From NCBI GenBank assembly GCA_025361735.1, contig JANYKD010000115.1, positions 1-34,490 on the forward strand: 34,490 bases of DNA. The letters run 5' to 3'. A program made the position numbers and the translations under genes. The number at the start of each line of letters is the position of its first letter. Within the stretch, counting starts at the first letter, position 1. The stretch is from Phycisphaerales bacterium. Its GTDB lineage: Bacteria > Planctomycetota > Phycisphaerae > Tepidisphaerales > Tepidisphaeraceae. Under the pieces are notes generated by a model. The model was not told the origin of the DNA, made no database searches, and was given only the letters and a program-made list of their open reading frames with translations. Positions 16,237-24,753 of this stretch are shown here, piece by piece.

Positions 16237-17895
16237 ATGGACTTCATTAGAAATCAGATCAATCGTATCCAGCAGCAACTGGCCGGGCTCACTCCCAGTC
16301 AGAAGATGCTGGCGGGTGCTCTCGTTGTCATCATGGTGGCGACGGTCTACTGGTGGACGCGGTACGCCGGGCAGACCGAGATGAAGGCGTTGTTCGATCA
16401 GGTGACGCCCAACGAGGAACTCATCGCGATGACGACGGCGCTTCGAGTCGCCGGGATCCAGTCGACGACGGTGGGCGGCAAGATCATGGTGAGCACCGAG
16501 GACGAGCTCAAGGCGTGGTCGGTGTTGTCCTATGGACAGTTGCTGCCGCGCGACACGCATAACTCGTTCGAGGATCTGCTCAAGAGCAGCAGCCCGTTTG
16601 ACCCGCCTTCGCGGACAGACGGCATTATGAACGAGCACCGGCAGAACCGGCTGGCGACGATGATTCGCCAGTACCCGGGCGTGGCCAGTGCAATGGTCAT
16701 GATCGATCCCAAACGCGAACGCGGACCGAATGGTGTGGAACCGAAGGCGACGGTGTCCATGGCGCTGAAGCGCGGCGAAACACCCACCCAGCAGCTCGTG
16801 GCTGCTGCCGCCGACCTGGTGAGCGGCGCTGTGGCGGGCCTGCAACGGGGAAAAGTAACCATCATCATGAACGGCGTCTCGTACCCGGTCCGCAACCGCG
16901 ACGAGGCGAACGGGCTGGCGGGGTCGGATGAGTACCTGGCCAACGTGCAGAAGGCGGAAGCTTACTATCACGAGAAGCTGGCGAAGCATTTCAACTTCAT
17001 TGATGGGGCGTTCTTCTCGGTGTCGGTGACGCCGAACAACAAGCGGATCACGACCAAGGAACACAAGATCGACCCCAAGAACGTTCTGCAGAAGCCCGTC
17101 AGTGAGAACACGAATACGGAGGAAAGCCGCTCGATGTCGCGCGGCGGCACGGAGCCGGGCGCGGTTTCCAATGCACCGCTGACAGCGAGCGGCGGGGCCG
17201 AGACTGCGACGCCCGAGGGCAGCAACAGCACGACAGAGAATAACAAGACCGAGTACATGGTGGACCACGGCCGGACGGATATCGAAACGCTGAGCCCGGG
17301 CGGCGATCTGAATGTCACGGCGGCGGCGATTCATGTGCCGCGTAGTTATTACGTTCGCGCCTATCAGCGAAAGACCAACACCGACAAGGAGCCCGACCCG
17401 ACGGCACTGGAGACGTTCACGAAAGAGGAGCTTCGCGGGCTCACCAAGAGTGCGAAAGGCTGCCTGGGGCTGGCGACCGACGAGAGTGTCACCGCGGAAG
17501 TGTTCTGGGATCTGATGCCACTGGCGGGATCGGCCGCGGCGTCGCCCGCGGCGGCGGCAACGTCGTCGATCGCACTGGTCGTGACCGACCATGCCAAAGA
17601 GGTTGCCCTGGGAGTGCTGGCGCTGATCAGTCTGTTCATGGTCTCGAACATTGTGAAGAAGAACGCTCCGGTGCCGGTCGTGGCCGTGAAAGCCCCGGTG
17701 CAGGCGCCCAAGGAACTGATCACGCGTGAGGAGGCGGTCGGCGAGGCTTCCGAGTCGGTCACCACGCTTGAAGGCGTGGAACTGAACGACGAAGAGGCCC
17801 ACGGCCATCAGATGCAGAAGCAGGTTGCCGAAATGGTCGCCACGGACCCTGACGCGGCCGCCTCGCTCGTCAAGCGCTGGCTTAATCACGGCTGA
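16237..17895 (+). CDS. fliF: Flagellar MS-ring protein FliF
   Basis: FliF forms the inner-membrane MS ring that houses the export gate and carries the rotor. The 552-residue product is of standard length. The first membrane segment is at about residues 24-43 and the second at about 455-473 (VALGVLALISLFMVSNIV). Between them lie the periplasmic ring-building domains, with EHRQNRLATMIRQYPGVASAMV near 130-150, and a low-complexity Ser/Thr/Gly/Glu region near 290-335. The cytoplasmic C-terminal FliG-binding tail, ending VKRWLNHG, is present. The ATG at 16237 follows AAGGAAGGC, a good binding site; an in-frame start at 16171 would add an N-terminus without similarity. Confidence 0.96.
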   Translation: MDFIRNQINRIQQQLAGLTPSQKMLAGALVVIMVATVYWWTRYAGQTEMKALFDQVTPNEELIAMTTALRVAGIQSTTVGGKIMVSTEDELKAWSVLSYGQLLPRDTHNSFEDLLKSSSPFDPPSRTDGIMNEHRQNRLATMIRQYPGVASAMVMIDPKRERGPNGVEPKATVSMALKRGETPTQQLVAAAADLVSGAVAGLQRGKVTIIMNGVSYPVRNRDEANGLAGSDEYLANVQKAEAYYHEKLAKHFNFIDGAFFSVSVTPNNKRITTKEHKIDPKNVLQKPVSENTNTEESRSMSRGGTEPGAVSNAPLTASGGAETATPEGSNSTTENNKTEYMVDHGRTDIETLSPGGDLNVTAAAIHVPRSYYVRAYQRKTNTDKEPDPTALETFTKEELRGLTKSAKGCLGLATDESVTAEVFWDLMPLAGSAAASPAAAATSSIALVVTDHAKEVALGVLALISLFMVSNIVKKNAPVPVVAVKAPVQAPKELITREEAVGEASESVTTLEGVELNDEEAHGHQMQKQVAEMVATDPDAAASLVKRWLNHG

Positions 17896-17921
17896 TTTGG
17901 ACGGTAACCGAGGAAACCGGA

Positions 17922-18938
17922 ATGGCGAATGCTCCACGCGAATTGACGGGCGCCCGGAAGGCAGCGATCTTGCTTGTCTCAGTTGAGCAGGCGAAGGCGG
18001 CGGAGTTGCTCAAGAGGATGCCGCCGGAGGCGATCGAGGAGATCGGCCGGGAGATTGCGTCGATCGGCGAAGTGACACCCGCGGATCGTCGCGCGGTCAT
18101 GGGTGAGTTTTACAACATGGCCGTGGCGAACTCCCACATCACAGTCGGTGGGCTGGAATACGCCAAGACACTACTTAAGCAGAGCCTGACGGAGAAGGAA
18201 GCCGAGCGCGTCATCAAGCAGGTGACGCAGCAGGTGTCCACGACGCCGTTCGCATTCCTGCAACGTGCCGAGAGCGAGAACCTGCTGACATTCATCCAGG
18301 ACGAGCATCCCCAGACGATCGCGCTGATCCTGGCGCACCTGCCGTCGCAAAAGGCCAGCGAGATTCTCGTCGGCCTGCCGAGCCAGAAGCAGATCGAGGT
18401 CGTCAAGCGCGTCGCCAATATGGAGCAGACCAATCCCGAGGTTATCCGGGAAGTGGAGCGAGGGCTGGAACACCGGTTGTCGGACATTGTCAGCCAGACG
18501 TTCGAGAAGGCCGGCGGCGTGGATACGGTGGCCGAGATACTGAATCTGGCCGACCGCTCGACGGAGAAGGGGATCATGGAAGGGCTGGAGGCGGAGGATC
18601 CCGATCTGGTCGAGCAGATTCGCCGGCTCATGTTCGTGTTCGAGGACATCCTGCTCGTCAACGACAAGGGCATTCAATCGGTGCTCAAGGAGATCGAGAA
18701 CGAGGCTTTGGCCCTGGCGCTCAAGACCGCGAGCGAAGAACTCCGCCAAAAGATTTTCAAGAACATGTCGGAGCGCGCGGCACAGCTTATCGGCGAGGAC
18801 ATGCAGTACATGGGTCCGGTGCGCGTCAGCGATGTCGAGGCCGCCCAGCAGAAGATCGTCGATGTGGTCCGCCGCCTGGAAGACGCCGGCGAGATCATCA
18901 TCGCCGGGCGCGGCGGAGAGAAGGAAATGGTTGTGTAG
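17922..18938 (+). CDS. fliG: Flagellar motor switch protein FliG
   Basis: FliG is the rotor protein that contacts FliF, FliM and the stator and sets torque and direction. The 338-residue product has the family's usual size. The N-terminal FliF-binding domain begins with LTGARKAAILLVS. The middle domain carries the hallmark EHPQTIAL at 128-135. The C-terminal torque domain contains conserved charged residues in the MFVFEDILLVNDKGIQSVLKEI region and ends in a basic and acidic tail. GAGG precedes the ATG. The stop codon lies only 2 bp from the start of a perfect inverted repeat that frames the next gene, so the normal fliG-fliH junction has been split. Confidence 0.97.
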   Translation: MANAPRELTGARKAAILLVSVEQAKAAELLKRMPPEAIEEIGREIASIGEVTPADRRAVMGEFYNMAVANSHITVGGLEYAKTLLKQSLTEKEAERVIKQVTQQVSTTPFAFLQRAESENLLTFIQDEHPQTIALILAHLPSQKASEILVGLPSQKQIEVVKRVANMEQTNPEVIREVERGLEHRLSDIVSQTFEKAGGVDTVAEILNLADRSTEKGIMEGLEAEDPDLVEQIRRLMFVFEDILLVNDKGIQSVLKEIENEALALALKTASEELRQKIFKNMSERAAQLIGEDMQYMGPVRVSDVEAAQQKIVDVVRRLEDAGEIIIAGRGGEKEMVV

Positions 18939-18940
18939 GA

Positions 18941-19413
18941 AGTTGCCAGTTGTTAGTTGTTAGTTGCCAGTAGTTGTGTGGAAGCAGTGTGGCAAAGGGC
19001 GTGCAAGGGAGTGTTCGCATGGCGGTGAGACAATACAAGGATCTGATCGCCTGGCAGAAATCGATGGATCTGGTGGAGGTCGTCTATCGGGTCACCAGGT
19101 GTTTTCCAAAGGAAGAGACCTATGGGCTGACCAACCAACTTCGGCGTGCGGCGGTTTCGGTGCCCAGCAATATCGCCGAAGGACAAGGCCGTGGAGTCGG
19201 CGCCGAATTCTCGCATCATCTGCGAATATCAAATGGCTCTCGGCAGGAAGTCGAGACGCAGGTGATGCTTGCAGAGCGGCTCGGGTTCATGCAATCCGCC
19301 GATAGCCAGACAGTGCTGGCGCTCTCGGAAGAGATCGGCCGACTTCTGTCCGGCTTGTGCCGATCGTTGAAAGACTAATTTTGCTGGCAACTAACAACTA
19401 ACAACTGGCAACT
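18941..19413. mobile_element. Cassette: four-helix-bundle gene framed by a perfect 30-bp inverted repeat
   Basis: The left arm 18941-18970 is the exact reverse complement of the right arm 19384-19413, all 30 bases, with no matching extension on either side. Each arm is built of words like AGTTGCCAGTTGTTAG. Inside is one gene (19019-19378). The cassette begins 2 bp after the fliG stop and ends 8 bp before the fliH start, so it sits precisely between two genes that are normally adjacent. There is no transposase and I see no target-site duplication. Calling it mobile is inference from the inverted repeats and the position. Confidence 0.55.
19019..19378 (+). CDS. Four-helix-bundle protein of the S23 / 23S-rRNA-intervening-sequence family
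   Basis: The 119-residue product matches the four-helix-bundle family first found as ORFs in 23S rRNA intervening sequences and related in fold to the Avd protein of diversity-generating retroelements. Visible hallmarks are the YKDLIAWQKSMDLVEVVY start, the LTNQLRRAAVSVPSNIAEGQGR motif in the middle (about residues 38-59), and a C-terminal helical half with EVETQVMLAERLG. The ATG at 19019 is 7 bases after AAGGGAG; the open frame extends upstream to 18974 without similarity. The cellular role of these proteins is unknown. It interrupts the fliG-fliH junction and has no expected function in flagella. Confidence 0.92.
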   Translation: MAVRQYKDLIAWQKSMDLVEVVYRVTRCFPKEETYGLTNQLRRAAVSVPSNIAEGQGRGVGAEFSHHLRISNGSRQEVETQVMLAERLGFMQSADSQTVLALSEEIGRLLSGLCRSLKD

Positions 19414-19421
19414 CTCCGCCA

Positions 19422-20126
19422 ATGCCTCTGATCAAAGCCAACCTCGCCCCCGCATCCGTCAGGGTCTTCTCGATGGCTGACATTGAGAAGCAGGCGCAGG
19501 CGCTGGTATTGCGGGCGCGGCAACAGGCGGAGCAGATGCTCGCGGGCGCTCGTGCGGAGGCGGAGTTGATCAAGGAGCGGGCGCGCGCCCAGGGTGCGAC
19601 CGAGGGATCGCTCGAAGGACACAATCAGGGGCGAGCCGAGGGCCGTAAGGCCGGGCGGGAAGACGCGGCTCGCGAGATGAAGCAGGCACTGACGATGGCA
19701 GTCGCCGCGCTAAATTCGGCGGCCGCCGCCGTGGATGGTTCCCGCCGCGAACTTGAGGGGACGGCCGTTCATGATGTGCTGGAACTGGCGTTGTTGCTGG
19801 CCGACCGGGTTACCCGGCGGCAGGGGAAGTTCGACCGCTCTGTCGCCGTTGCGAATGTGACCGAGGCGGTGCGGCTGGTCGTGGGGGCGACGGCGGTGCG
19901 GATCGCGATCAGCCCGGCCGATCGAGCCGTTCTCGAGGAGACGCTGCCGGCGATTCGACTGCAACTGCCACGCCTTCAGCATATTGAACTGGTGACGGAA
20001 GATTCCATGGCGCCGGGTGGTTGTCGCGTGTTCACGGCCGGCGGTGAGATTGACGCCACGCTGGACACGCAGCTGGCCCGGATCGCCGCCGACCTCATGC
20101 CCGATCACGAGGAGACACCCACTTGA
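19422..20126 (+). CDS. fliH: Flagellar assembly protein FliH
   Basis: FliH binds and regulates the export ATPase FliI and links it to the C ring. The 234-residue product has the expected layout: an N-terminal region, a long charged helical stretch (about 20-65), a glycine-spaced segment with GATEGSLEGHNQGRAEGRKAGRE typical of FliH and related V-ATPase stator E-like helices (GxxxG-like), and a C-terminal domain with LLADRVTRRQGKFD and a final GGEIDATLDTQLARI. The start at 19422 is just 8 bp beyond the right arm of the inverted repeat and has no ribosome binding site; ATG at 19473 is an alternative. The cassette may have displaced the original initiation region. It overlaps fliI by 4 bp. Confidence 0.88.
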   Translation: MPLIKANLAPASVRVFSMADIEKQAQALVLRARQQAEQMLAGARAEAELIKERARAQGATEGSLEGHNQGRAEGRKAGREDAAREMKQALTMAVAALNSAAAAVDGSRRELEGTAVHDVLELALLLADRVTRRQGKFDRSVAVANVTEAVRLVVGATAVRIAISPADRAVLEETLPAIRLQLPRLQHIELVTEDSMAPGGCRVFTAGGEIDATLDTQLARIAADLMPDHEETPT

Positions 20127-21493
20127 GCACTGCCCTCTCCGCTCAAATCGAATCTGCCCGAACCGCCATGCCGCTGCGTATACGCGGCACGGTGCAGGGT
20201 CTGGCCGGGCTTACGCTGGAAGCATCGGACCTGCCGCTGCCGGTTGGCTCCCTGTGCAGGATTCACAGCTTCGGGGATGCCACGGCTCTGGCCGAGGTGA
20301 TCGGGTTCCGCCAGGAGCGGACGCTGCTGATGGCGATGTCGCCGATGGCGGGCGTGGCCCGGGGCGATCGCGTGGAGAACATCGCCTCGGCGCCGCGGAT
20401 ATGGGTGTCGGATGAATTGCTGGGGCGGGTCGTGAACGGGCTGGGCCGGCCGATCGACGGCAAAGGCCCGCTGAGGTTGTCGTCGCCACGACGCATCGAC
20501 GGCAAGGCGCTGGCGCCGCTGGATCGCAGCCATATTGACCAGCCGATTTCCACGTCCATTCGCGCCATCGACGGGCTGTTGACCTGCGGCCTGGGACAGC
20601 GCATGGGAATCTTCTCTGGTCCTGGCGTGGGTAAGTCGACGCTGTTGTCGTCGATTGCGCGGCATACCAATGCCGACGTCACCGTGGTGGCGCTGATCGG
20701 CGAACGCGGCCGCGAAGTGAAGGATTTCCTGCACCGCACACTGGATGAGGCCGGGCGTTCCCGCTGTGTCGCGGTGATCAGCACATCGGATGATCCTGCG
20801 ATTCTGCGGGTGCGGGCGGCCAAGGTCGCCACGACGATTGCCGAATACTTCCGCGATCAGGGCAAGAACGTCCTGCTCTTGCTGGACTCGATCACCCGGT
20901 TGTGCCAGGCGCAGCGGCAGATCGGCCTGTCGGCAATGGAGCCGCCCACAACCAAGGGATATCCGCCAAGCATGTTTGCAATACTCCCGGAGCTCCTGGA
21001 GCGGGCCGGCCGGGGCGCAACGGGATCGATAACGGGGTTTTATACGGTTCTGGTCGAGGGTGATGACTTCAATGAAGTGATCCCGGACACGGTCAAGGGC
21101 ATCACTGACGGGCATATCTGGCTCGACCGGAAACTGGCCAGTGTCGGTCATTTCCCGGCCATTGATGTGTTGCAGAGCATCAGCCGCGTACGCGGCGAGG
21201 TGGTTGCGAAGGAACAGGAGCGGGCCGCCAGGCGCATTGCGGCGATCCTGGCAACGTATCGCTCGATCGAAGATCTCGTGAACATCGGCGCCTATGTCCG
21301 CGGCGTCAACCCCGATTACGATCTGGCGGTGCAGACGCACGCCCAGATCATCCAGTATTTGCGGCAGGATTCAGGTTCTCCGTCCACGATGGAGGCATCT
21401 CGTCGGCAACTCATGGAACTGGCGGCGTGGATCGACGTGAAAGAGAAGGAAATCAAGGCGCCGCCGGGCAAGTCGGCACAGCGCGGTAGTTGA
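20123..21493 (+). CDS. fliI: Flagellum-specific ATPase FliI
   Basis: FliI is the ATPase that unloads substrates from chaperones at the flagellar export gate; it resembles F1 beta subunits. The 456-residue product shows a beta-barrel N-terminal domain, Walker A GPGVGKST at 166-173 with Lys171, a GERGREVKDFL segment, Walker B LLLLDSITR, and the C-terminal export motif region with AAWIDVKEKE. The start is a TTG at 20123, supported by GGAG at 20111-20114 and by the TTGA overlap with the fliH stop. An unusual start codon here may keep FliI levels low. The stop codon at 21491-21493 runs directly into a palindromic cluster. Confidence 0.96.
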   Translation: MSTALSAQIESARTAMPLRIRGTVQGLAGLTLEASDLPLPVGSLCRIHSFGDATALAEVIGFRQERTLLMAMSPMAGVARGDRVENIASAPRIWVSDELLGRVVNGLGRPIDGKGPLRLSSPRRIDGKALAPLDRSHIDQPISTSIRAIDGLLTCGLGQRMGIFSGPGVGKSTLLSSIARHTNADVTVVALIGERGREVKDFLHRTLDEAGRSRCVAVISTSDDPAILRVRAAKVATTIAEYFRDQGKNVLLLLDSITRLCQAQRQIGLSAMEPPTTKGYPPSMFAILPELLERAGRGATGSITGFYTVLVEGDDFNEVIPDTVKGITDGHIWLDRKLASVGHFPAIDVLQSISRVRGEVVAKEQERAARRIAAILATYRSIEDLVNIGAYVRGVNPDYDLAVQTHAQIIQYLRQDSGSPSTMEASRRQLMELAAWIDVKEKEIKAPPGKSAQRGS

Positions 21494-21676
21494 GCCCCGT
21501 AGGGGCGATAGATGTTAGCCCATGGCGTAAGCCATGGGATGATAAGCGAGCGTAATGGAATGAGCCCCGAAGGGGCGACACAACCGTTCTTTCGCCCCTA
21601 CGGGGCTGGTGGTTTGCATGTCGCTTTCCCATGGCTTACGCCATGGGCTAACCTGTTTCGCCCCTGACGGGGCTGA
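21492..21676. repeat. Six-hairpin palindromic cluster, copy 2
   Basis: Same order of palindromes as at 14490-14670: AGCCCCGTAGGGGCGA, then CCCATGGC/GCCATGGG, then GCCCCGAAGGGGC, then mirrored versions ending in GCCCCTGACGGGGCTGAA. Its first bases overlap the fliI stop codon. It can again fold as one long hairpin. No T-tract follows. It fills most of the fliI-fliJ gap. Confidence 0.9.
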
Positions 21677-21714
21677 ATGCACAACCGTTTGATACTGGGA
21701 GTTGGGAACACGGC

Positions 21715-22203
21715 ATGCCCAAATTCAGATTCACTCTTGAAGGGCCTCTTCGCCAGCGGCGAAATGTCGAGCAGATGCGGCAGCGCGAACTGGCGGTTGC
21801 GCTCAAGGCAATGCAGGCCCTGCAGGAGGAACTCCGGGCGCTGGATGAATCGATCAAACAGGCCAATGAAGACATGCGACAGGGGCACATGACCGGCGCG
21901 ATCGACACCAACTACCTGGCCGCTCACCGCAGGTTCATCATGTCGGCACAGCGCAAAGGCATGACGCTGATGCAGCGAATTGCGCTGGCCCAGCGCGAGG
22001 TGAACGAACGCCGGGCCGCGGTGGTGGAGGCGGCCAAACAGTTCAAGGTCCTGGAAAAACTGCGGGAACACCAGTGGGAAGGCTTTCGGATGGAATACGC
22101 TCGGAAGGAGTTTGCCGAGCTTGACGAGATCGGCACGCAAATTGCTTGTCGTGTATCCAGCGAAGATTCCCCCGGCCCCGTGGCCGCGGGAGGCGAGATA
22201 TGA
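21715..22203 (+). CDS. fliJ: Flagellar export protein FliJ
   Basis: FliJ is a small coiled-coil stalk protein that works with FliI and FlhA in export. The 162-residue product begins with FRFTLEGPLRQRRNVEQMRQREL, the typical FliJ N-terminus, and continues as a nearly unbroken two-helix antiparallel coiled coil to about residue 140 (QREVNERRAAVVEAAKQFKVLEK). The C-terminal 20 residues are unstructured-looking. It follows fliI as in most flagellar operons, despite the intervening palindromic cluster. There is no good ribosome binding site. It overlaps the following gene by 4 bp (ATGA). Confidence 0.88.
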   Translation: MPKFRFTLEGPLRQRRNVEQMRQRELAVALKAMQALQEELRALDESIKQANEDMRQGHMTGAIDTNYLAAHRRFIMSAQRKGMTLMQRIALAQREVNERRAAVVEAAKQFKVLEKLREHQWEGFRMEYARKEFAELDEIGTQIACRVSSEDSPGPVAAGGEI

Positions 22204-22865
22204 AGAAACTGATGACCCTGCTTGCATGGACGCTGGCTCTGAACTTCCTGGCTGTGGCCGGGGGAGTCGGCTACCTGTTTCAGAGCGGCAGGCTCGATAA
22301 GGTGAAGCTGCACGCGATCAAGGAGATCGTTAATCCACCCGCGCCGCCGGTATCGCCGGCCACGCAGCCCGCGCCGACCACGCAGGCGGTGCTTAAGCTC
22401 GACGAGTTGTTGGCGCAGCACGCGGGGCGGCCTCCAGTCGAGCAGCTTCAGTACATACGTCAGGCATTTGACGCGCAGATGGTGCAGTTGGAGCGGGCAC
22501 AAAAGGAGATGGTGGCATTGCGGGCACAGGCGGAGGCCGCTCAGGCCGCGGCCCGTCGCGAGCGCGAAGCCGTTGAACTCGCGCAGAAGAAGCTGGATGC
22601 GAAAGAGAAGGAAGCGTTGACGCAGGCGACCGACAAGGGGTTCCAGGACAGTCTGGGGCTTTATACGTCGCTTCCGGCCAAGCAGACCAAGACACTGTTC
22701 ATGAGTCTCGATGTGAACAAAGCGGTGGAATACCTCCAGGCGATGGAGCCGCGCGCGGCCGCGCGGATCACGAAGGAATTCAAGACGCCCGAGGAGACGG
22801 AGCGCTTGAAGAAGATACTGGATCGGCTGCGTGCTCCTGTCACGCAGGCTGCGTCCAGCAATTGA
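22200..22865 (+). CDS. MotE-like flagellar protein with one membrane segment
   Basis: The 221-residue product has a membrane segment at about residues 8-26, a Pro/Ala/Thr-rich linker near 45-65, a coiled coil at about 95-145 (QLERAQKEMVALRAQAEAAQ), and a C-terminal domain of about 60 residues reminiscent of the MgtE N-terminal domain (LYTSLPAKQTKTLFMSL, VEYLQAMEPRAAARI). This matches the layout of MotE, the chaperone of MotC in alphaproteobacteria, and similar proteins found between fliJ and fliK. I chose the ATG at 22200, which overlaps the fliJ stop. Its job here may be in export or stator support; this is inference. Confidence 0.7.
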   Translation: MKKLMTLLAWTLALNFLAVAGGVGYLFQSGRLDKVKLHAIKEIVNPPAPPVSPATQPAPTTQAVLKLDELLAQHAGRPPVEQLQYIRQAFDAQMVQLERAQKEMVALRAQAEAAQAAARREREAVELAQKKLDAKEKEALTQATDKGFQDSLGLYTSLPAKQTKTLFMSLDVNKAVEYLQAMEPRAAARITKEFKTPEETERLKKILDRLRAPVTQAASSN

Positions 22866-22869
22866 TCCC

Positions 22870-24156
22870 ATGGCAATTACCCCTGCGGTTCTACAACTGG
22901 CGGAGACGACCTCGCCCAACTCGACCAATGGCGGGCGTCGCGGTACTTCCGATGCGTCAGCGAGTGCTTCGTTCGGACGAATGTTGACGGAGGCGACCCG
23001 CTCTTCATCCGCGGCCACTGAACGTGCTCGCGTGTCCACGGCCGCATCGCGGCCTGATTCCTCCGCTGCCAAAGGGCAAGGGAAAGGACGATCGCGGCCG
23101 AGTGGCTCCACAGACAAGTCGCGGGTGACGGAATCATCCGACGACGACGCCCAGGCCGGCGCGAAGAGCGAAAAGACGAAGCACGCAGTTCCATCCCGCG
23201 CGACGGCGAAAGATTCGGAGCCGACGGCCGAGCCCGTGGATGGCAATCCCGTCGACAAGGAAACAGAGCAGGCGAAGGCGGAAGCAGATCCGGCAGCGTC
23301 AGCACTGGGTGCTGTGGCGCCCCAGTTGCAGCAGGCGCAGGCGGAGCAGCAGGTCACGGGATCTGAGTCGGCAGCGGGGTCGCCTGGCAATGTGGGAACG
23401 GGGCAGCAGGCTGGGCAACTCGCGGGGGCCGGAGACCCATCGCAGAAGTCCACGGAATCGGTGGACCATGAGTCGGCGGCCCAGTCGACGTCGTTGGCTG
23501 GCGGTGCCACTGATTCTCCGACGGACATCGGCACGGGGGCGTTTGCCGATGGTCTTGAAGAGGCGCTGAAGAAAATCGAGTCCCACTCCGACACCGGCCA
23601 ACCCGCCGCGGGATCGACGCCTGCTTCCGCAATGGCGCCCGCGCTGGTGGGTGCAGGCAACGATCGAATTGCCCAGTCGCAGTCGTCCCTGCAGGCCTCA
23701 CAGGGACAGGCGACGGTGGCACCGGAGCAGCAGTTCGTCGAGGCCAATCACGGTTCCATTGTCAACGATATACAAACCCGCCTTATGCCGGGCGGGGGCA
23801 CGATGCAGATTCGCCTCTCTCCACCGGAACTCGGTGCAATGCAGGTACGGGTGGAAATGCATGGCGAGACGCTCGCCGCCACGTTCCAGACGTCAACCGA
23901 CCAGGCGGCGCAACTGTTGACCAGCGGGCTGGGCCAGCTCAAGCAAGCCCTCGAGCAGCAGGGTATTTCAGTGGGCCGCTTGCAGGTCGTCCGGACGCCG
24001 CAGAACGACGGCGCCCGCACCGGCAACGACTCAGGGCAGTCCGCCACGCAGTGGCAGGGCTACCAGCAACAACAAAATGACCAACGCCGCGAGGTTCTGC
24101 GGCAATTATGGGATCGCGTCGCATACGGACGCGATCCGATCGATCTAATGGCCTGA
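22870..24156 (+). CDS. fliK: Flagellar hook-length control protein FliK
   Basis: FliK measures hook length and switches export from hook to filament subunits. The 428-residue product has a long, low-complexity N-terminal part (about 1-290) rich in Ala, Ser, Gln, Glu and Gly, as is normal for the ruler region. The conserved C-terminal Flg_hook domain is at about 305-400, with MQIRLSPPELGAMQVRVEM and LKQALEQQGISVGRLQVV. The tail is Gln-rich. I chose ATG 22870, 4 bp after the preceding gene's stop; ATG 22831 lies inside that gene. The name rests on the C-terminal domain and on position before flgD. Confidence 0.92.
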   Translation: MAITPAVLQLAETTSPNSTNGGRRGTSDASASASFGRMLTEATRSSSAATERARVSTAASRPDSSAAKGQGKGRSRPSGSTDKSRVTESSDDDAQAGAKSEKTKHAVPSRATAKDSEPTAEPVDGNPVDKETEQAKAEADPAASALGAVAPQLQQAQAEQQVTGSESAAGSPGNVGTGQQAGQLAGAGDPSQKSTESVDHESAAQSTSLAGGATDSPTDIGTGAFADGLEEALKKIESHSDTGQPAAGSTPASAMAPALVGAGNDRIAQSQSSLQASQGQATVAPEQQFVEANHGSIVNDIQTRLMPGGGTMQIRLSPPELGAMQVRVEMHGETLAATFQTSTDQAAQLLTSGLGQLKQALEQQGISVGRLQVVRTPQNDGARTGNDSGQSATQWQGYQQQQNDQRREVLRQLWDRVAYGRDPIDLMA

Positions 24157-24172
24157 TCACGGAGGAAATATT

Positions 24173-24628
24173 ATGGCTACCACCACAGGTGTCAGTTCGA
24201 CTTCGACCACGGGCACGACCCAGCTCAAGAGCACCAAGAAATCGCTGCAGACCCAGGATTTCATGAACCTGATGCTTACGCAGTTGCAGAATCAGGATCC
24301 GATGAATCCGACCAGCAACTCCGAGCTGATGGCCCAGATGTCGCAGATCGGCCAGCTCCAAGCTAATACGCAGCTCCAGGATCTGTTGACCGGGATGACC
24401 GCGCAGAACCAGCTCGGTGCTGCGGGCAACATGCTGGGGAAGATGGTAAGCGGATTGGACGACAACAACGCCACGGTGTCGGGCCTGGTGACATCGGTTC
24501 GGGTTGAAAACAACAAGGTGTTCCTGGAGCTGGACAGCGGCAAGACGCTGGGGCTGGAGAAAGTCACCGCAATCGCGCCCGGCCCGAACGCGCAGGCCAC
24601 CGCCACTGGCACGCCGGTTGCTCAATGA
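24173..24628 (+). CDS. flgD: Flagellar hook assembly (hook-capping) protein FlgD, short form
   Basis: FlgD caps the growing hook and is replaced by the hook-associated proteins. The N-terminal conserved region is obvious: LQTQDFMNLMLTQLQNQDP at about 24-42 and QLQDLLTGMTAQNQLGAAGNMLGK near 64-87. A short beta-rich part follows (VTSVRVENNKVFLELDSG). At 151 residues it is much shorter than the 230-residue enterobacterial protein and seems to lack the Ig-like domain. GGAGGAAA lies a few bases before the ATG, the strongest binding site in the block, consistent with efficient initiation. The gap of 125 bp after it holds a small GC-rich dyad but no gene. Confidence 0.93.
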   Translation: MATTTGVSSTSTTGTTQLKSTKKSLQTQDFMNLMLTQLQNQDPMNPTSNSELMAQMSQIGQLQANTQLQDLLTGMTAQNQLGAAGNMLGKMVSGLDDNNATVSGLVTSVRVENNKVFLELDSGKTLGLEKVTAIAPGPNAQATATGTPVAQ

Positions 24629-24753
24629 GCGTGTTAGAGCGACAGGCCCGGCCGCGATAGTAATGGACGCGGGCCGCACTGACAGAGCTGCGCACGGATG
24701 CGCAAAACCGGCCCCGGAACAGGGGCAGGCAACGAAATCAAGAGGCGAGTTCC

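Noticed and set aside
18941-19413. Diversity-generating retroelement
   Set aside because: The protein is related in fold to Avd, but there is no reverse transcriptase and no template/variable repeat pair in the window.
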